From Sphingobacteriia bacterium 28-36-52 (GTDB lineage Bacteria > Bacteroidota > Bacteroidia > Chitinophagales > Chitinophagaceae), in the NCBI GenBank assembly GCA_002281575.1, contig NCGN01000007.1:96875-160874 (forward strand): DNA of 64,000 nucleotides. The letters run 5' to 3'. Positions 17,201-24,910 of the stretch are shown here, one piece after another. Each line of letters begins with the position of its first letter. The stretch's first letter is position 1. Below the pieces are notes generated by a model. That model was given only the letters and a program-made list of their open reading frames with translations. It was not told the DNA's origin and made no database searches. Both the position numbers and the translations under genes were made by a program.

Positions 17201-19871
17201 TTTGAGCATCAGAACTTTGACTTAACACATTAAATATCGGATTTGCTATGTAGGTATACTTAAGCAATTCCTGATAAGGTTCTCCATTGATGGTGGTGCT
17301 CCCTTGTGAAAATATTGGTGTTTTAAAGGGATTAATAGCTGTAAAATTGATTGTTTTATCTTGATCCAATAATGGCCTATTACCCGGATTTTTACCACTT
17401 ACAAATGTCAAATCGTTTTGTGAAAGTGTGTAAGATAGCGGCAACAATTTCACACGAAATTCGCCCGTTTGATTATTTGTTAAAAAGCTGGTTCTATATT
17501 CTGGCGTTACTGTACTAGATCCTGCAGGAATATAACCAAGGGTTAATCTTGAAACTCCAATATTGTTAATTGACGTGTAGTCGATAGTTTTTTGCACGCC
17601 AGCAGCGTCTGTATAGCTGTGTGTTTTTATACCTTTATCGCCAAAGCCTATTGTTTTTTCAGATTCTACAAGTCCACCCACAACTCTTCCAATAACGGTA
17701 ACCTTGGTTGTATCTATAAAAGTAATGGGCTCATCTTGGTCTTGATAAAAATCTTGATACGTATTTGTTATTACAATTTGGCCATTCACATTGGCACTCG
17801 TTTTAGCTGGGTATCTTCCTTCGTATAAAAATTTATGCCCACTTTTTGCAATAGAAATAGCATGTTGACCAATGGGAACTTCTATTGTAAATCGTCCATT
17901 AATATCTGTTAAAATTGGCTCATTGTTTGCATCAATGGCTGGCTGATTATCTATATTTACATTGGCGCCAACCACTGGAATAACGGCATACCGCCTTAAA
18001 CTATCAATTTGTCCAATTGCATTTTTATACGCCCAATATTCACCTTTTTTATATTTCTGATTGCCCACTATATAGGCATTATAAAATTCATCATCTTTAA
18101 TATCGCCTCTAATAGCAGGTTCTGACGTGGTAGGAAAAACCCCCCTACTATCATACACTGCAATTCCGTTAAAAGAAAAGGATGAAATATCTTTAAAATT
18201 TATATTATTGATTACTGTAGAACCAACACCAATATAGGTTAGTTGTTGATTTGGATTAAATTGGTGTTTGCCAAGTGATGGAACAAGGGTATAAGATGTT
18301 CCATTTCCGGAGTATGGTACAGAAGAAATAACAAAATTTCCAGACGCGTCAGTTACACCCAAAATTCCTAATTGCGTATTGGTAGGAATGACATTACTAA
18401 ATGAAGTGATGTTATCCAGCTTTGCATTATTACCGTGAAAACTAAATCCTGTAGATGAAAGGTCATAAGCGTATTTACCTGCATTTTCATTCCCTGTAAG
18501 ATAAGTATGCAAATAGGATTCGTTACCTTTTAAATACCTGCGGTAATCTGTTAGAATTTGATCACTCAATAAAGCCGTTTCATACACCCTAAGTTCATCA
18601 ATGAAAGCCGTTTTTCCGCCTCCAATATTAAAATGAGTCCAACTTAGCGGATACCCACTTGCATCGGTGTTTAATCGAATAGGGGTATTGGAACTTGTAA
18701 ATAAAGCAGTTGGCGCCGTTGACCCAGACTGGTTATTTTTAGCTAAAATTGCATTAATTTGACTTGTATAATTTGCAGAAATTAAACGTCCATTGATATA
18801 AATTTCTGGTACTTTATTATTTCGCAATACGGCTGTAAAATGCGTAAATGAACTATTAAGATTTTGGATTGGAATAAAAAGATCGTCCCCTTTATTGTCT
18901 AACTCACCACTTGGAATAAAATCACTTAAAGTAATTACATGTTCTCCAACAGTTATCGTTACTCTATTTCGTCCACTAACCTCTGCTAATTTTACTTTAA
19001 AAGCCAGTGTTTCATTTAAATTGCTAATTAATTGGTAAAGCGTTATTTCATCATTATTAAAATCGGTTTCGGGCTTTACCCATGCTTGTAAAGTAATAGA
19101 ATCTTTGAGTGACTTATGCAAATTGCTAACTGCCACAAAAGTAGACCCGGGAATTTTTATGGAACTTCCAAAATTTAACGAGCTTCCTGTTGGTGTTGCA
19201 GAAATTAGAACATTCTTTACTGGATTACCTGCGGCAAAACTAACATTCCCTGTTATTACAGCGGTTGGATTTCTGTAACCAATTCCAATAATATAAGAAG
19301 AATAAATATTTTGAACAGCTTCAACACCTCTTGCAAGTACTTTGTACTTATATAGTTTTCCACCTTCTGTATTATTATCATCAAACGTTCTTGCAGAAGC
19401 CGATAATGTTACGATGGGTGCGCCCCAAACAGGATTATCACTATTAATATCTGTTGTACGATAGATTACAAAATCAGCAATTAAATTTGTATTGTTTTTT
19501 ATTGCCCAATTAATTGAAACTTTGTCTGTGTAATAACCTTTAGATACAACAAATGCATCCTCAGAAAATGTATTGTAACGGTACCTAACACCCCAAGGAA
19601 AACCTAAATCGTATAGATAATACTGTGTAGGATTATTTGTTTGTGGTACATTTCTTACTCCCATATAAGGTAGCCCAACTTGAATCCCTACACTTTTTAT
19701 GGTAAAGGTTCCAATTACCCCATTTCTTGTTTGCGTAAGCTGTAAATTAAGGTTATCTTTTTGTGAAGCCGCAGCCCCAATAACAGTTTTAACGCCTAAG
19801 TTTTCTTGTAATTGAGCAAATAATATGCCTATGCTAAATGAAAAGATAATAAGTAGAACAGCTTTTTTCAT
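11211..19871 (-). CDS. Giant LamG-domain surface protein with T9SS sorting domain
   Basis: At 2886 residues this is the largest gene in the window. In order: signal peptide (about 1-20); fibronectin-like part (about 105-200); a LamG/jellyroll domain (about 230-485); carboxypeptidase-regulatory-like beta segments (for example near 660); a Ser/Thr-rich alternating region (about 1050-1200); a charged, probably helical part (about 1200-1300); an added-strand region; two further LamG domains (about 1760-1940 and 1960-2125); a BACON-like segment (about 2280-2360); a domain shared with the downstream gene (about 2374-2464); two WxW repeats (SGWTWVSF and AGWNWLPF); and a type A sorting domain (about 2805-2886, starting ISIYPNPF). 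It is inferred to cross the outer membrane by the type IX system and be anchored or released. Ligand unknown; adhesion or glycan binding is the usual role of LamG domains. Confidence 0.85.
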   Translation of the reverse strand: MKKAVLLIIFSFSIGILFAQLQENLGVKTVIGAAASQKDNLNLQLTQTRNGVIGTFTIKSVGIQVGLPYMGVRNVPQTNNPTQYYLYDLGFPWGVRYRYNTFSEDAFVVSKGYYTDKVSINWAIKNNTNLIADFVIYRTTDINSDNPVWGAPIVTLSASARTFDDNNTEGGKLYKYKVLARGVEAVQNIYSSYIIGIGYRNPTAVITGNVSFAAGNPVKNVLISATPTGSSLNFGSSIKIPGSTFVAVSNLHKSLKDSITLQAWVKPETDFNNDEITLYQLISNLNETLAFKVKLAEVSGRNRVTITVGEHVITLSDFIPSGELDNKGDDLFIPIQNLNSSFTHFTAVLRNNKVPEIYINGRLISANYTSQINAILAKNNQSGSTAPTALFTSSNTPIRLNTDASGYPLSWTHFNIGGGKTAFIDELRVYETALLSDQILTDYRRYLKGNESYLHTYLTGNENAGKYAYDLSSTGFSFHGNNAKLDNITSFSNVIPTNTQLGILGVTDASGNFVISSVPYSGNGTSYTLVPSLGKHQFNPNQQLTYIGVGSTVINNINFKDISSFSFNGIAVYDSRGVFPTTSEPAIRGDIKDDEFYNAYIVGNQKYKKGEYWAYKNAIGQIDSLRRYAVIPVVGANVNIDNQPAIDANNEPILTDINGRFTIEVPIGQHAISIAKSGHKFLYEGRYPAKTSANVNGQIVITNTYQDFYQDQDEPITFIDTTKVTVIGRVVGGLVESEKTIGFGDKGIKTHSYTDAAGVQKTIDYTSINNIGVSRLTLGYIPAGSSTVTPEYRTSFLTNNQTGEFRVKLLPLSYTLSQNDLTFVSGKNPGNRPLLDQDKTINFTAINPFKTPIFSQGSTTINGEPYQELLKYTYIANPIFNVLSQSSDAQITADDRTYTIAANQATPIYSQFGSYKIEIQGNESYYNYDSSLTNPVLSQVPVTGGEIIATNNLALENSESTATSATDPSVLVYSFRGGIPNTDAASGYKRSINLLYRLNGIDYPLSNYKTQGILLGGVSDGSQTFVTAGPQLPDFVLRDPPGSNSSATIAKGSSFTFSKESSYKSNSGNQTDGTVSLGFQLSVGGSILGPVVKTDVTNDISSGVTMAQSSSNGKSVENTYTFNQSISTSDDPTWVGSDADLYIGYSANQFYGTYNNLTVSTTQNSADPISVVPLPNSNTNVIYPRINRAIYFNEAPEKTFFVYSQRSIINDLIPKYEEFVRKIDDGSLIENRDGVLTRNAYLSSINLWKRIILNNELSKYYAFNNRDSLKTSLTSIIDGLKDPITNTFSNSAKQLRDLLNATFYENISLDAGVGAFTKSYQVDRLTSSSLSYDLQLDNSIGVTTGAAVNETGYKFATTTTNGFGQGESSNDQNTNTSNVSYTLKDSDEGNLLSVDVINPFDGNGPIFITKGGETSCPFEGPELSRYYNPRHPNVTNVNANIINLLDNERVPLSVATMALERPEITVVSSNVTGIFDGRNAEFVLRLRNTSAVNKNATFKLMVDQATNPDNALINIEPNGTIINIPAGQTVTYTMTLKKVKQDQFTYNNIKVSLQSVCDDNAISSVLVSASFVPACSPVIIMAPSNNWLLNRNTAFDGAITKPLNISIGDYNTSFSSFQKINLEYRLQGTPNWTGLRTYYKNPADTSAAIRGGDTNIELISGDQLNYAWDIAKSGLSNGAYEIRARSTCYNNTFFESPIIQGRVSLDAPVVFGTPTPTNGILGIGDDITVRFNKPIKTNATVTKFEFLVQQNQLPVRHEVSLSFSGTSNIATINKPYITTGDLSIEFWMKNSSPSGTSTLMSQSGGLKIELINSVLTYTLGGQSVSATILKDSLFNHYTLSYNAAIPRLSIIENDRELSTTTIPNLITTLSFTNSNPIVIGGSTFIGNIHDLRIWGKPITRDESVANMNVSLTGSEIGILGFWPMNEGSGKIAKDLARFKSLDIVNANWDIFPKGTAYNFTGANYLTTNSNTFSKVIISKEMDATVTFWMKTAQSNATVLSNGKGDSTDIVESNQFRNKWAFNTNATGGLELVAEGKIFSFGNLRVNDNSWHHIAVSLTRYGGLQLYIDGNQMGSFTTSNIGGLASSVLFIGARGSTGATGNSIDRYFVGQVDELCIWNMARTADQIKADMFFESNFTTNGLLFYSNFNKPDLNNSNGPKYYYPQEAFIQVSDYALLNGQPLNFTDITPAIKPYRPTESIIVNPVINNDQIVLVPSIANWASIEGKVAYITVSNLNDMYDNRQVSPVTWSAFINKNPIKMFVEGQGDIANLVKTTDSSLTFQITIANQGGLPQPYTFNVPSWLTLSSNSGVLDPNKSITILATVDMNLAPGMYNNIISLITNYGIDKKVQLNLRVLVKEPNLNFNPANYTQSMNIVGKIKVDGVLSNDTYDRVFAVGPGGSGLEMRGKANLTYDRQLNMYHVFLTVYSNVVSGENINFFIWDASQGNFLEATLDSAVSVPFVADRIIGDFTNSAIIENTNLAGQLVSLNSGWTWVSFSVNDPRFSRLNDLTIGANLSTSDLIQSNAPALFDSYQFYAPGSPSNGWFGGISSNGGITNNKMYKFKLAKANEFKLKGIPADLNTWSFNLQAGWNWLPFVANKNIPLGDALSNLNPSDGDLIKSQNLFSIYSSTARAWKGSLTYLNQSEGYMINVATAQTLTYPVYLNRINNALPYIQIIGQEKIKVNGGNNANTSVVISNDVRNTATITADYSKFANTMNAVVKLPEGFNELYFYNDAGELRGNCKTISIDGKDLAFITIYGDKPEQLTAFIGANNVKQATTKTFNFSSNAIWGSISRPIIIELPKNEISIYPNPFLEELKVAINSKEKGDARIVIYNMATSQTYYNNVFKINVGANILKLSPIIPVGAYVISVQIGENIIFNKIIKVN

Positions 19872-19927
19872 CGTAGAATTTTTGGAAAACTTTATGGGTA
19901 ATTGGAAAAAATAAAATCTAGAATTAA

Positions 19928-20833
19928 TTAGATTTTGATGATGTAATTTACTCCGTAGTTAATAGGGCGAGTTTCTGTAATACCAGTATTTGCAGTTGCG
20001 CCAGTTAATGTATGCGTGTGACTTCCGGAACTACTAGTATTGAAATTTGTAAGTTTACTTCTATCGGTAGTAGCAGCAGAGTTTTCGTCTTTACGACCGT
20101 CATTACTATCATAAGCGCCGTTATCAGAATTAGATCTTCTACCTATTGAATGAGTGTGATTACCAGCAGCGGCAGTTTGTAATGTACCAACCGCATGGTT
20201 GTGCGCTGCTATACCGTCTGTTTGAACTGTTTTTAAACTTGGGCCCGATCTACCTGTATAACTTGTTGCATTACCTACCCCACGTAAAAAAAGACCTCTA
20301 AGATCCGGAGCAGTTGTGCTACCTAATAATGTTTTTAATTGTGCATGATATACATTGTCTGGAAAAGAAGCACCATCACACATTAACCAACCTGTTGGAG
20401 CAGTGGTTCCCACATAGGCCATAATAGTCCCAGTTGGAACTCCATTTTGAGCCTGAATGGCATAAGGAACTGCTTGTAATTTTTCATTAGAAAAAACCAC
20501 CAAACCTTGTGACACTTTTAAATAGGCCTGCGAATTACTAATGGCCGTAAAAAGGGTTTTGTCAATACTTATCACATAAGAGAAAACACCAAAATTGTCT
20601 GTTTTTACATTGGCAGTTTGGTTAAGAATTGATACTTCAGTGTTGCTACCATCTAAATAGTAAATCTTAAATGCTAAGCCTAAGGCGTCCACATTTGCAA
20701 GCGCAGAATTATTTTCGTCACGAGCAATACCCTGTATAGATATCCCAGTGGACTGAACATTGGCTTGCGCAAATAAATTACTCAACGGAAATAGCGATGC
20801 TAAGAAGATTAAGAATAAAAAGGGCTTTCTCAT
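19928..20833 (-). CDS. Exported tail-collar-domain protein
   Basis: The signal peptide (about 1-22, ending NLFAQ) is followed by a Bacteroidota-type N-terminal beta domain (ISIQGIARDENNSALANVD, then VFSYVISIDKTLF and KLQAVPYAIQAQNG). After this comes a phage tail-collar-like domain: GTIMAYVGTTAPTGWLMCDG, APDLRGLFLRGVG, histidine-rich AHNHAVGT, NHTHSIG and SHTHTLTG, and a final RPINYGVNYIIKI. In phages such domains trimerise and carry receptor-binding tips. Here the signal peptide and lack of other phage genes point to a chromosomal surface fibre. It is the first gene of the operon leading into the giant LamG protein, 56 bases upstream of it. Confidence 0.8.
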   Translation of the reverse strand: MRKPFLFLIFLASLFPLSNLFAQANVQSTGISIQGIARDENNSALANVDALGLAFKIYYLDGSNTEVSILNQTANVKTDNFGVFSYVISIDKTLFTAISNSQAYLKVSQGLVVFSNEKLQAVPYAIQAQNGVPTGTIMAYVGTTAPTGWLMCDGASFPDNVYHAQLKTLLGSTTAPDLRGLFLRGVGNATSYTGRSGPSLKTVQTDGIAAHNHAVGTLQTAAAGNHTHSIGRRSNSDNGAYDSNDGRKDENSAATTDRSKLTNFNTSSSGSHTHTLTGATANTGITETRPINYGVNYIIKI

Positions 20834-21361
20834 TTTATTTGTTTTATTTGAAATTATAATCTGGAAATACTAGCTTAGGTCAAAAAAAATAAACGTAACT
20901 TTAATTGTACTCTCCCTATATCAATATCCCTTCAATTAGTATCAGTTATCAAGCTTTGTTTATGATGAACTTGTTTAGCAGTATCGTTACACTATACACA
21001 ATTCCAATTATCTCCTTTCAAAACAACAAAATCGATTGTAAAATTGGACAAATTAGCTAGTCTGAAGAATCTTATTATTCCACCTATTGGATGGGTAAAA
21101 GCAATTTATGTTAGCGATAATTAATTACGGGTTAACTATTTTCTATACTTTCCTCAGAAGATCTTCATTTAATCACCGATAACGTTTTACCAAGCCATTG
21201 TTATAAACAGTTGTAGAAAGGACAAAAAACAACAACTTCCTATCATCAATAAGGGTATGAATCATGTAATTCTTATCGAAAATTATGTAAAGCTGCTCAG
21301 TAGCTCAATGAGTACTTTTACAATTATTACAAATCATTAGAATTTTTTAAACAAAAATGCA
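20834..21361. other. Long intergenic region upstream of the collar operon
   Basis: About 530 AT-rich bases lie between the divergent collar gene and flavin-reductase gene. The leftward promoter must lie here; a TTTG and a TATAATTT-like sequence are present on the minus strand but do not match the consensus well. The only coding trace I see is the possible mobile-mystery-protein relic at 21044-21124. No hairpin or repeat stands out. Confidence 0.5.
21044..21124 (+). pseudogene. Possible relic of a mobile mystery protein A gene
   Basis: The frame reads LDKLASLKNLIIPPIGWVKAI before a quick stop. This resembles, from memory, the N-terminal signature of mobile mystery protein A (TIGR02612: LDxxL, then PPxGWIRAIRxALGM), a helix-turn-helix protein found in mobile gene pairs. 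The match stops exactly where the helix-turn-helix should begin. No start codon better than TTG is present, and the remaining roughly 110 residues and the partner gene are absent. Confidence 0.35.
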
Positions 21362-22033
21362 ATGGGCAATCATCTTCTAAAAATTATTTCAATTAACAAT
21401 ATCACATATAATGTATTGAGAATTGTTACCAATAAACCTAATGGATTCAACTTTAAACCTGGTCAGGCGGCTAATATAGCTATTAACAAAAGTGGTTGGC
21501 TAAAAGAAGTAAGACCGTTTACATTTACGAATTTACCATCGAATAATTCTTTAGAGTTTACCATAAAAACATATCCAGAGCAGGAAAGCGTCACCAACGA
21601 GTTATTAAAATTAAAACAAGATGACGATTTAGTTTTACATGATGTTTTCGGAGCAATTACTTATAAGGGTGAAGGTGTATTTATAGCCGGTGGTGCTGGC
21701 ATCACACCATTCATTTCTATTTTCAGAAATCTAAAAGCAAAAAATGAGTTAGGTAATAACATGTTATTATTTGCTAACAAAACAAGAGCTGATATTATTC
21801 TTGAAAGCGAATTAAACGATATGTTGGGTGAAGCATTTGTCAATATCCTATCAGAAGAAGAGGTGCACAATTACCATTATGGCAGAGTAACAGAAGAATT
21901 TCTAAAAGAGAACGTGACTGATTTTAATCAACAATTTTACATATGTGGTCCGCCACCTATGATAAAAGATGTGGAAATGCAGCTAATCAATTTAGGGGTA
22001 AACCAAGACCATATAACAAAAGAAATATTTTAA
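21362..22033 (+). CDS. Flavodoxin/ferredoxin reductase-like flavoprotein
   Basis: Two-domain NAD(P)H-flavin oxidoreductase. An N-terminal FAD barrel contains FKPGQAANIAI and the flavin-binding RPFTFTNLP (about residues 51-59). The C-terminal nucleotide domain contains GVFIAGGAGITPFISIFR and the closing YICGPPPMIKDVE. There is no 2Fe-2S ferredoxin domain, so it probably passes electrons to a separate carrier. Length is 223 residues. It lies 11 bases before an alpha/beta hydrolase in the same direction. The physiological partner cannot be told. Confidence 0.85.
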   Translation: MGNHLLKIISINNITYNVLRIVTNKPNGFNFKPGQAANIAINKSGWLKEVRPFTFTNLPSNNSLEFTIKTYPEQESVTNELLKLKQDDDLVLHDVFGAITYKGEGVFIAGGAGITPFISIFRNLKAKNELGNNMLLFANKTRADIILESELNDMLGEAFVNILSEEEVHNYHYGRVTEEFLKENVTDFNQQFYICGPPPMIKDVEMQLINLGVNQDHITKEIF

Positions 22034-22044
22034 AATTGAACACC

Positions 22045-22908
22045 ATGGAAACACTAAATCAAGGTTTTAATTTAATTATCCCAGTAAATGATTTTCATCT
22101 ATCCTACGATGATGTGGGCGAAGGAAGCACTCCAATTATTTGCTTACACGGATTTCCTTTCGACAAAACGATGTGGAAGGGGCAGCTAGATTTTTTGGAA
22201 TCCAAAAATCGAATAATTGCCTGCGACATTAGAGGTTTTGGAAAATCAACCGATGAGACGTCGTACTTAAGCATTGACTTGTTTAGTGAAGATTTAATAG
22301 CATTTATGGATGCGTTAAACATTGATAAAGCAATAATTTGTGGGTTATCAATGGGTGGTTTTATAGCACTTAATGCACTGAAAAGATTCCCTGATCGCTT
22401 TGAGGCATTAATATTATGTGATACACAATGCATTGCTGATTCTCTAGAAGTACATGAAAAAAGATATGAGATAATTGATGAAATTAATACTAATGGAGTT
22501 GCTAATTTTAATGAAGGATTTATAAAAAGTGTATTTCACAAAGATTCGATAAAGAATAAAAAGGAACTAGTTGAGAAACTGCGTGGTGTGGTATTTGCTA
22601 ATTCTGAAAATATTATCAAAAAAGGATTGGTAGCACTTGCTGAGCGATCTGAAACTTGCTCCACTTTAAATGAAATAGCCATTCCCACTTTGATAATTTG
22701 CGGCAGCGAAGATGATGTAACACCACTTGTTCAATCTGAATCAATGCTTTCAACTATTAAAGACTCAATTCTTCACGTTATTCATAATGCAGGTCATGTT
22801 TCCAATCTTGAGCAGCCCCAAGAATTCAACGAACAGCTTCTCAATTTCATAATTTTTTTAAACGACTTGAATTTTAAGAAAAATAATGGGGAAAAGAGGA
22901 TGGTTTAA
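22045..22908 (+). CDS. Alpha/beta hydrolase
   Basis: Cytosolic alpha/beta-hydrolase fold enzyme with the oxyanion-loop LHGFPFDKTMW, the nucleophile elbow GLSMGGF, the acid in ICGSEDDVTP and the histidine in NAGHVSNLEQP. The ATG at 22045 gives the usual start before the first strand; the longer frame overlaps the preceding reductase in another phase. The close spacing to the reductase suggests co-transcription. Esterase, lactonase or C-C hydrolase activity are all possible. After the stop, 22909-23019 holds nothing I can identify. Confidence 0.85.
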   Translation: METLNQGFNLIIPVNDFHLSYDDVGEGSTPIICLHGFPFDKTMWKGQLDFLESKNRIIACDIRGFGKSTDETSYLSIDLFSEDLIAFMDALNIDKAIICGLSMGGFIALNALKRFPDRFEALILCDTQCIADSLEVHEKRYEIIDEINTNGVANFNEGFIKSVFHKDSIKNKKELVEKLRGVVFANSENIIKKGLVALAERSETCSTLNEIAIPTLIICGSEDDVTPLVQSESMLSTIKDSILHVIHNAGHVSNLEQPQEFNEQLLNFIIFLNDLNFKKNNGEKRMV

Positions 22909-23019
22909 TGATCATTTATTTGAAAGGTTAACTCGCAGGAATTGTTATTTGCTTTTGATTATAGCGTCCCCGATTTTGCGTAGTTTGGTTAATCTGTGAT
23001 CCTACTGGAGGCTTGGCCA

Positions 23020-23106
23020 CTAAAGCCGAATAGCAAAATTTTCACAAGAACCGGTGTAGTACTTGTTCAGTTTTTCTGAGTAAATAATGTAAACAGTGTA
23101 ATGCAT
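23020..23106 (-). pseudogene. Truncated GIY-YIG nuclease (copy A)
   Basis: Reads as the first 28 codons of a small GIY-YIG (UPF0213/YhbQ-like) nuclease: MHYTVYIIYSEKLNKYYTGS, then CENFAIRL, followed by a stop in unrelated sequence. The catalytic-type motifs YIIYS and YYTGS are intact, including the tyrosine codon that is a stop in copy B. Identity with copy B ends abruptly at 23027, indicating a rearrangement breakpoint. The ATG directly abuts the T run of a terminator. Confidence 0.75.
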
Positions 23107-23168
23107 AAAAAAAGCCCCTATATAAGGGGCTTTGAAGTGGAGAGTATCGGGGTCGAACCGACGACCTC
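23027..23168. repeat. 142-bp direct repeat, copy A
   Basis: Aligns without gaps to 23359-23500, with about nine mismatches by eye. Each copy covers the start of a GIY-YIG nuclease gene, a terminator hairpin and the 3' part of a tRNA-Ala up to the anticodon arm. Confidence 0.9.
23107..23133 (-). terminator. Terminator hairpin behind the tRNA-Ala remnant
   Basis: On the minus strand AAGCCCC pairs with GGGGCTT and is followed by a run of T that ends at the start codon of nuclease copy A. It differs at one loop base from the hairpin behind the intact tRNA. Confidence 0.8.
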
Positions 23169-23199
23169 CCCGATGCATCGGGGCGCTCATTTAACTGAG
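23138..23199 (-). pseudogene. tRNA-Ala remnant A, 5' end missing
   Basis: The T arm, variable loop and acceptor 3' strand are identical to the intact tRNA-Ala at 23470-23543. The acceptor 5' strand is replaced by the 3' end of nuclease copy B, the D arm is degraded, and the anticodon arm is a 16-base perfect palindrome CCCCGATGCATCGGGG. It cannot form a normal cloverleaf. Confidence 0.8.
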
Positions 23200-23358
23200 T
23201 TTATTAAATCTTCAATATATTTTCTGCTTTTCATTTTTTTGATATAAGCTTCTCTAGCTCTCGCTTCTTTTAGGTTATCAAATTCCTCCCGATGTTTTAG
23301 TATCCAAGGGATACCAGGCTTAGTAGATTTATTCCTTCCTGTGTTATGTTGTGCTAAG

Positions 23359-23543
<185 letters not shown>

Positions 23544-23575
23544 ATTTATTTTATTTCAAAAGAACAACCAATTCA

Positions 23576-23633
23576 TTGAACCGCGACCTTCCCGATTCCA
23601 TCGGGACGCTCTAGCCAACTGAGCTAACCCCCC
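23576..23633 (-). pseudogene. tRNA-Ala remnant C, 3' end missing
   Basis: The first 27 bases (acceptor 5' strand and D arm) are identical to the intact tRNA-Ala, but the anticodon arm is TCCCG-ATGGAAT-CGGGA and the T arm decays after GGTTCAA, with no acceptor 3' strand. It lies about 32 bases upstream of the intact tRNA. Confidence 0.8.
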
Positions 23634-23793
23634 ATAGGACTGCAAATGTATGTTTGAGGAGGCTAACATCAAAAAGAAGTTTAAATCCCCCTTGGGGAAA
23701 CGCTAAAAACTAAATTCTAATTAAAAGCGCTTAAATATTACAATAAAACGCCCTATTTCTCGTTGTACTTGACAGATAAGTTAAGTGAACAAC

Positions 23794-24901
23794 ATGAGAA
23801 ATAGCCAACTATTCATAGTCCTCTGCCTTTCAACTGCTCATTACTTATGCAAAGTCTGATGCTTGCTATCCTAGTAATGAAATTTTTTCTTTTACTGCTT
23901 CTGCAGCCGGCATTCCTGCTGGGGCTAAATATGTGTGGGAATTTGGAGACGGCAAATCACTTACAGGAACAACGGTAAGAAATATGTATCGTAATCCTGC
24001 AACTTATACCATTATTTTACAAATCAAGAATGCTGCAGATGTATTGATTCATAAAGCTTCTGTTTCAGTTAAAGCTTTGGGGCAACAAGTAACCCCGACT
24101 GCAATTTTTTCAAGTGCGTTGCCCGACATCAATTACTTAAACAACATGACTTTTACCAGTAGATCTACAGTTCCTACTGGTACAATTGTAGACCATTTAT
24201 GGGATTGGGCCGATGGTACCACTAACAATAGTTCTAATTCTTTCATGCCAAAGAATTTTCCTAAAGTTCCAGAAGATAAAACCTATAATGTTAAACTGAT
24301 TGTTTCTGCTAATTCAGGTTGTAAAGACACGGCTTCTTTAAATGTATTCGTACCTGCTTCCTATAATATCAGTGGCAACTTTACTGCTGAACAATTTGAT
24401 GCTTGTACCAATGAGTATTTTGTTTTCACTCCAACGGCAACAGGTGTTCCCGCAGGTGCGGTGTACACATGGGATTTCGCAGATGCTACTGGTTTAGTTA
24501 CGGGCAGCCCTGTCAAAAAGCAGTTTACTTATCAGAACGATTACGATGTTAAAATGACCATTACTTTAAAAGGTAAAATTATTTATCAAACCCATAAACC
24601 TGTTCGTGCATTTGGTCAAAACATTAAGCCCAAAGCCTTGATGTTAAAGAATGTAGTAAGTTCTACTTCTACCAAAGAAATATGGGCGTTCTATAGTCAG
24701 TCAAATATTCCGCACGGGTATTTAACTGGATACAGATGGGAAATGCCTTTTAACAGAGTCGATGATAATTTCAACACTATTGTAGAACAAGAATATACCA
24801 AAGCTGCAACGCCTACTAACTATTCTGTTCGTTTAATTGTGACTAGTAATACCGGTTGTAAAGACACAGCCGTTGCTAATATAACCGTACCGGCTAAATA
24901 A
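23794..24901 (+). pseudogene. PKD-repeat secreted protein, frameshift in signal peptide
   Basis: Tandem partner of the next gene. PKD-like domains appear at about four places (VWEFGDGK, HLWDWADGT, YTWDFADATG and a final degenerate one), with conserved KALGQQ and DACTNEYFVF phrases shared with the neighbour. The frame is open from 23819, but no good start exists in it. An ATG at 23794 opens another frame that reads MRNSQLFIVLCL. Removing one T from the TTT at 23828-23830 would join this to QLLITYA-KSDACYPSNE and give a normal signal peptide. So the gene is either frameshifted or the assembly has an extra base here. Role unknown; PKD domains usually mediate surface interactions. Confidence 0.6.
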
Positions 24902-24910
24902 GCCTATCCA

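Noticed and set aside
19928..20833. Prophage or tailocin suggested by the tail-collar domain
   Set aside because: The protein has a signal peptide, and no capsid, tail-tube, sheath, lysis or integrase gene is present in the flanking 10 kb on either side.
23576..23633. A second functional tRNA with anticodon GGA (serine)
   Set aside because: The acceptor and D arm are those of tRNA-Ala, but the T arm and acceptor 3' strand are missing, so no cloverleaf can form.
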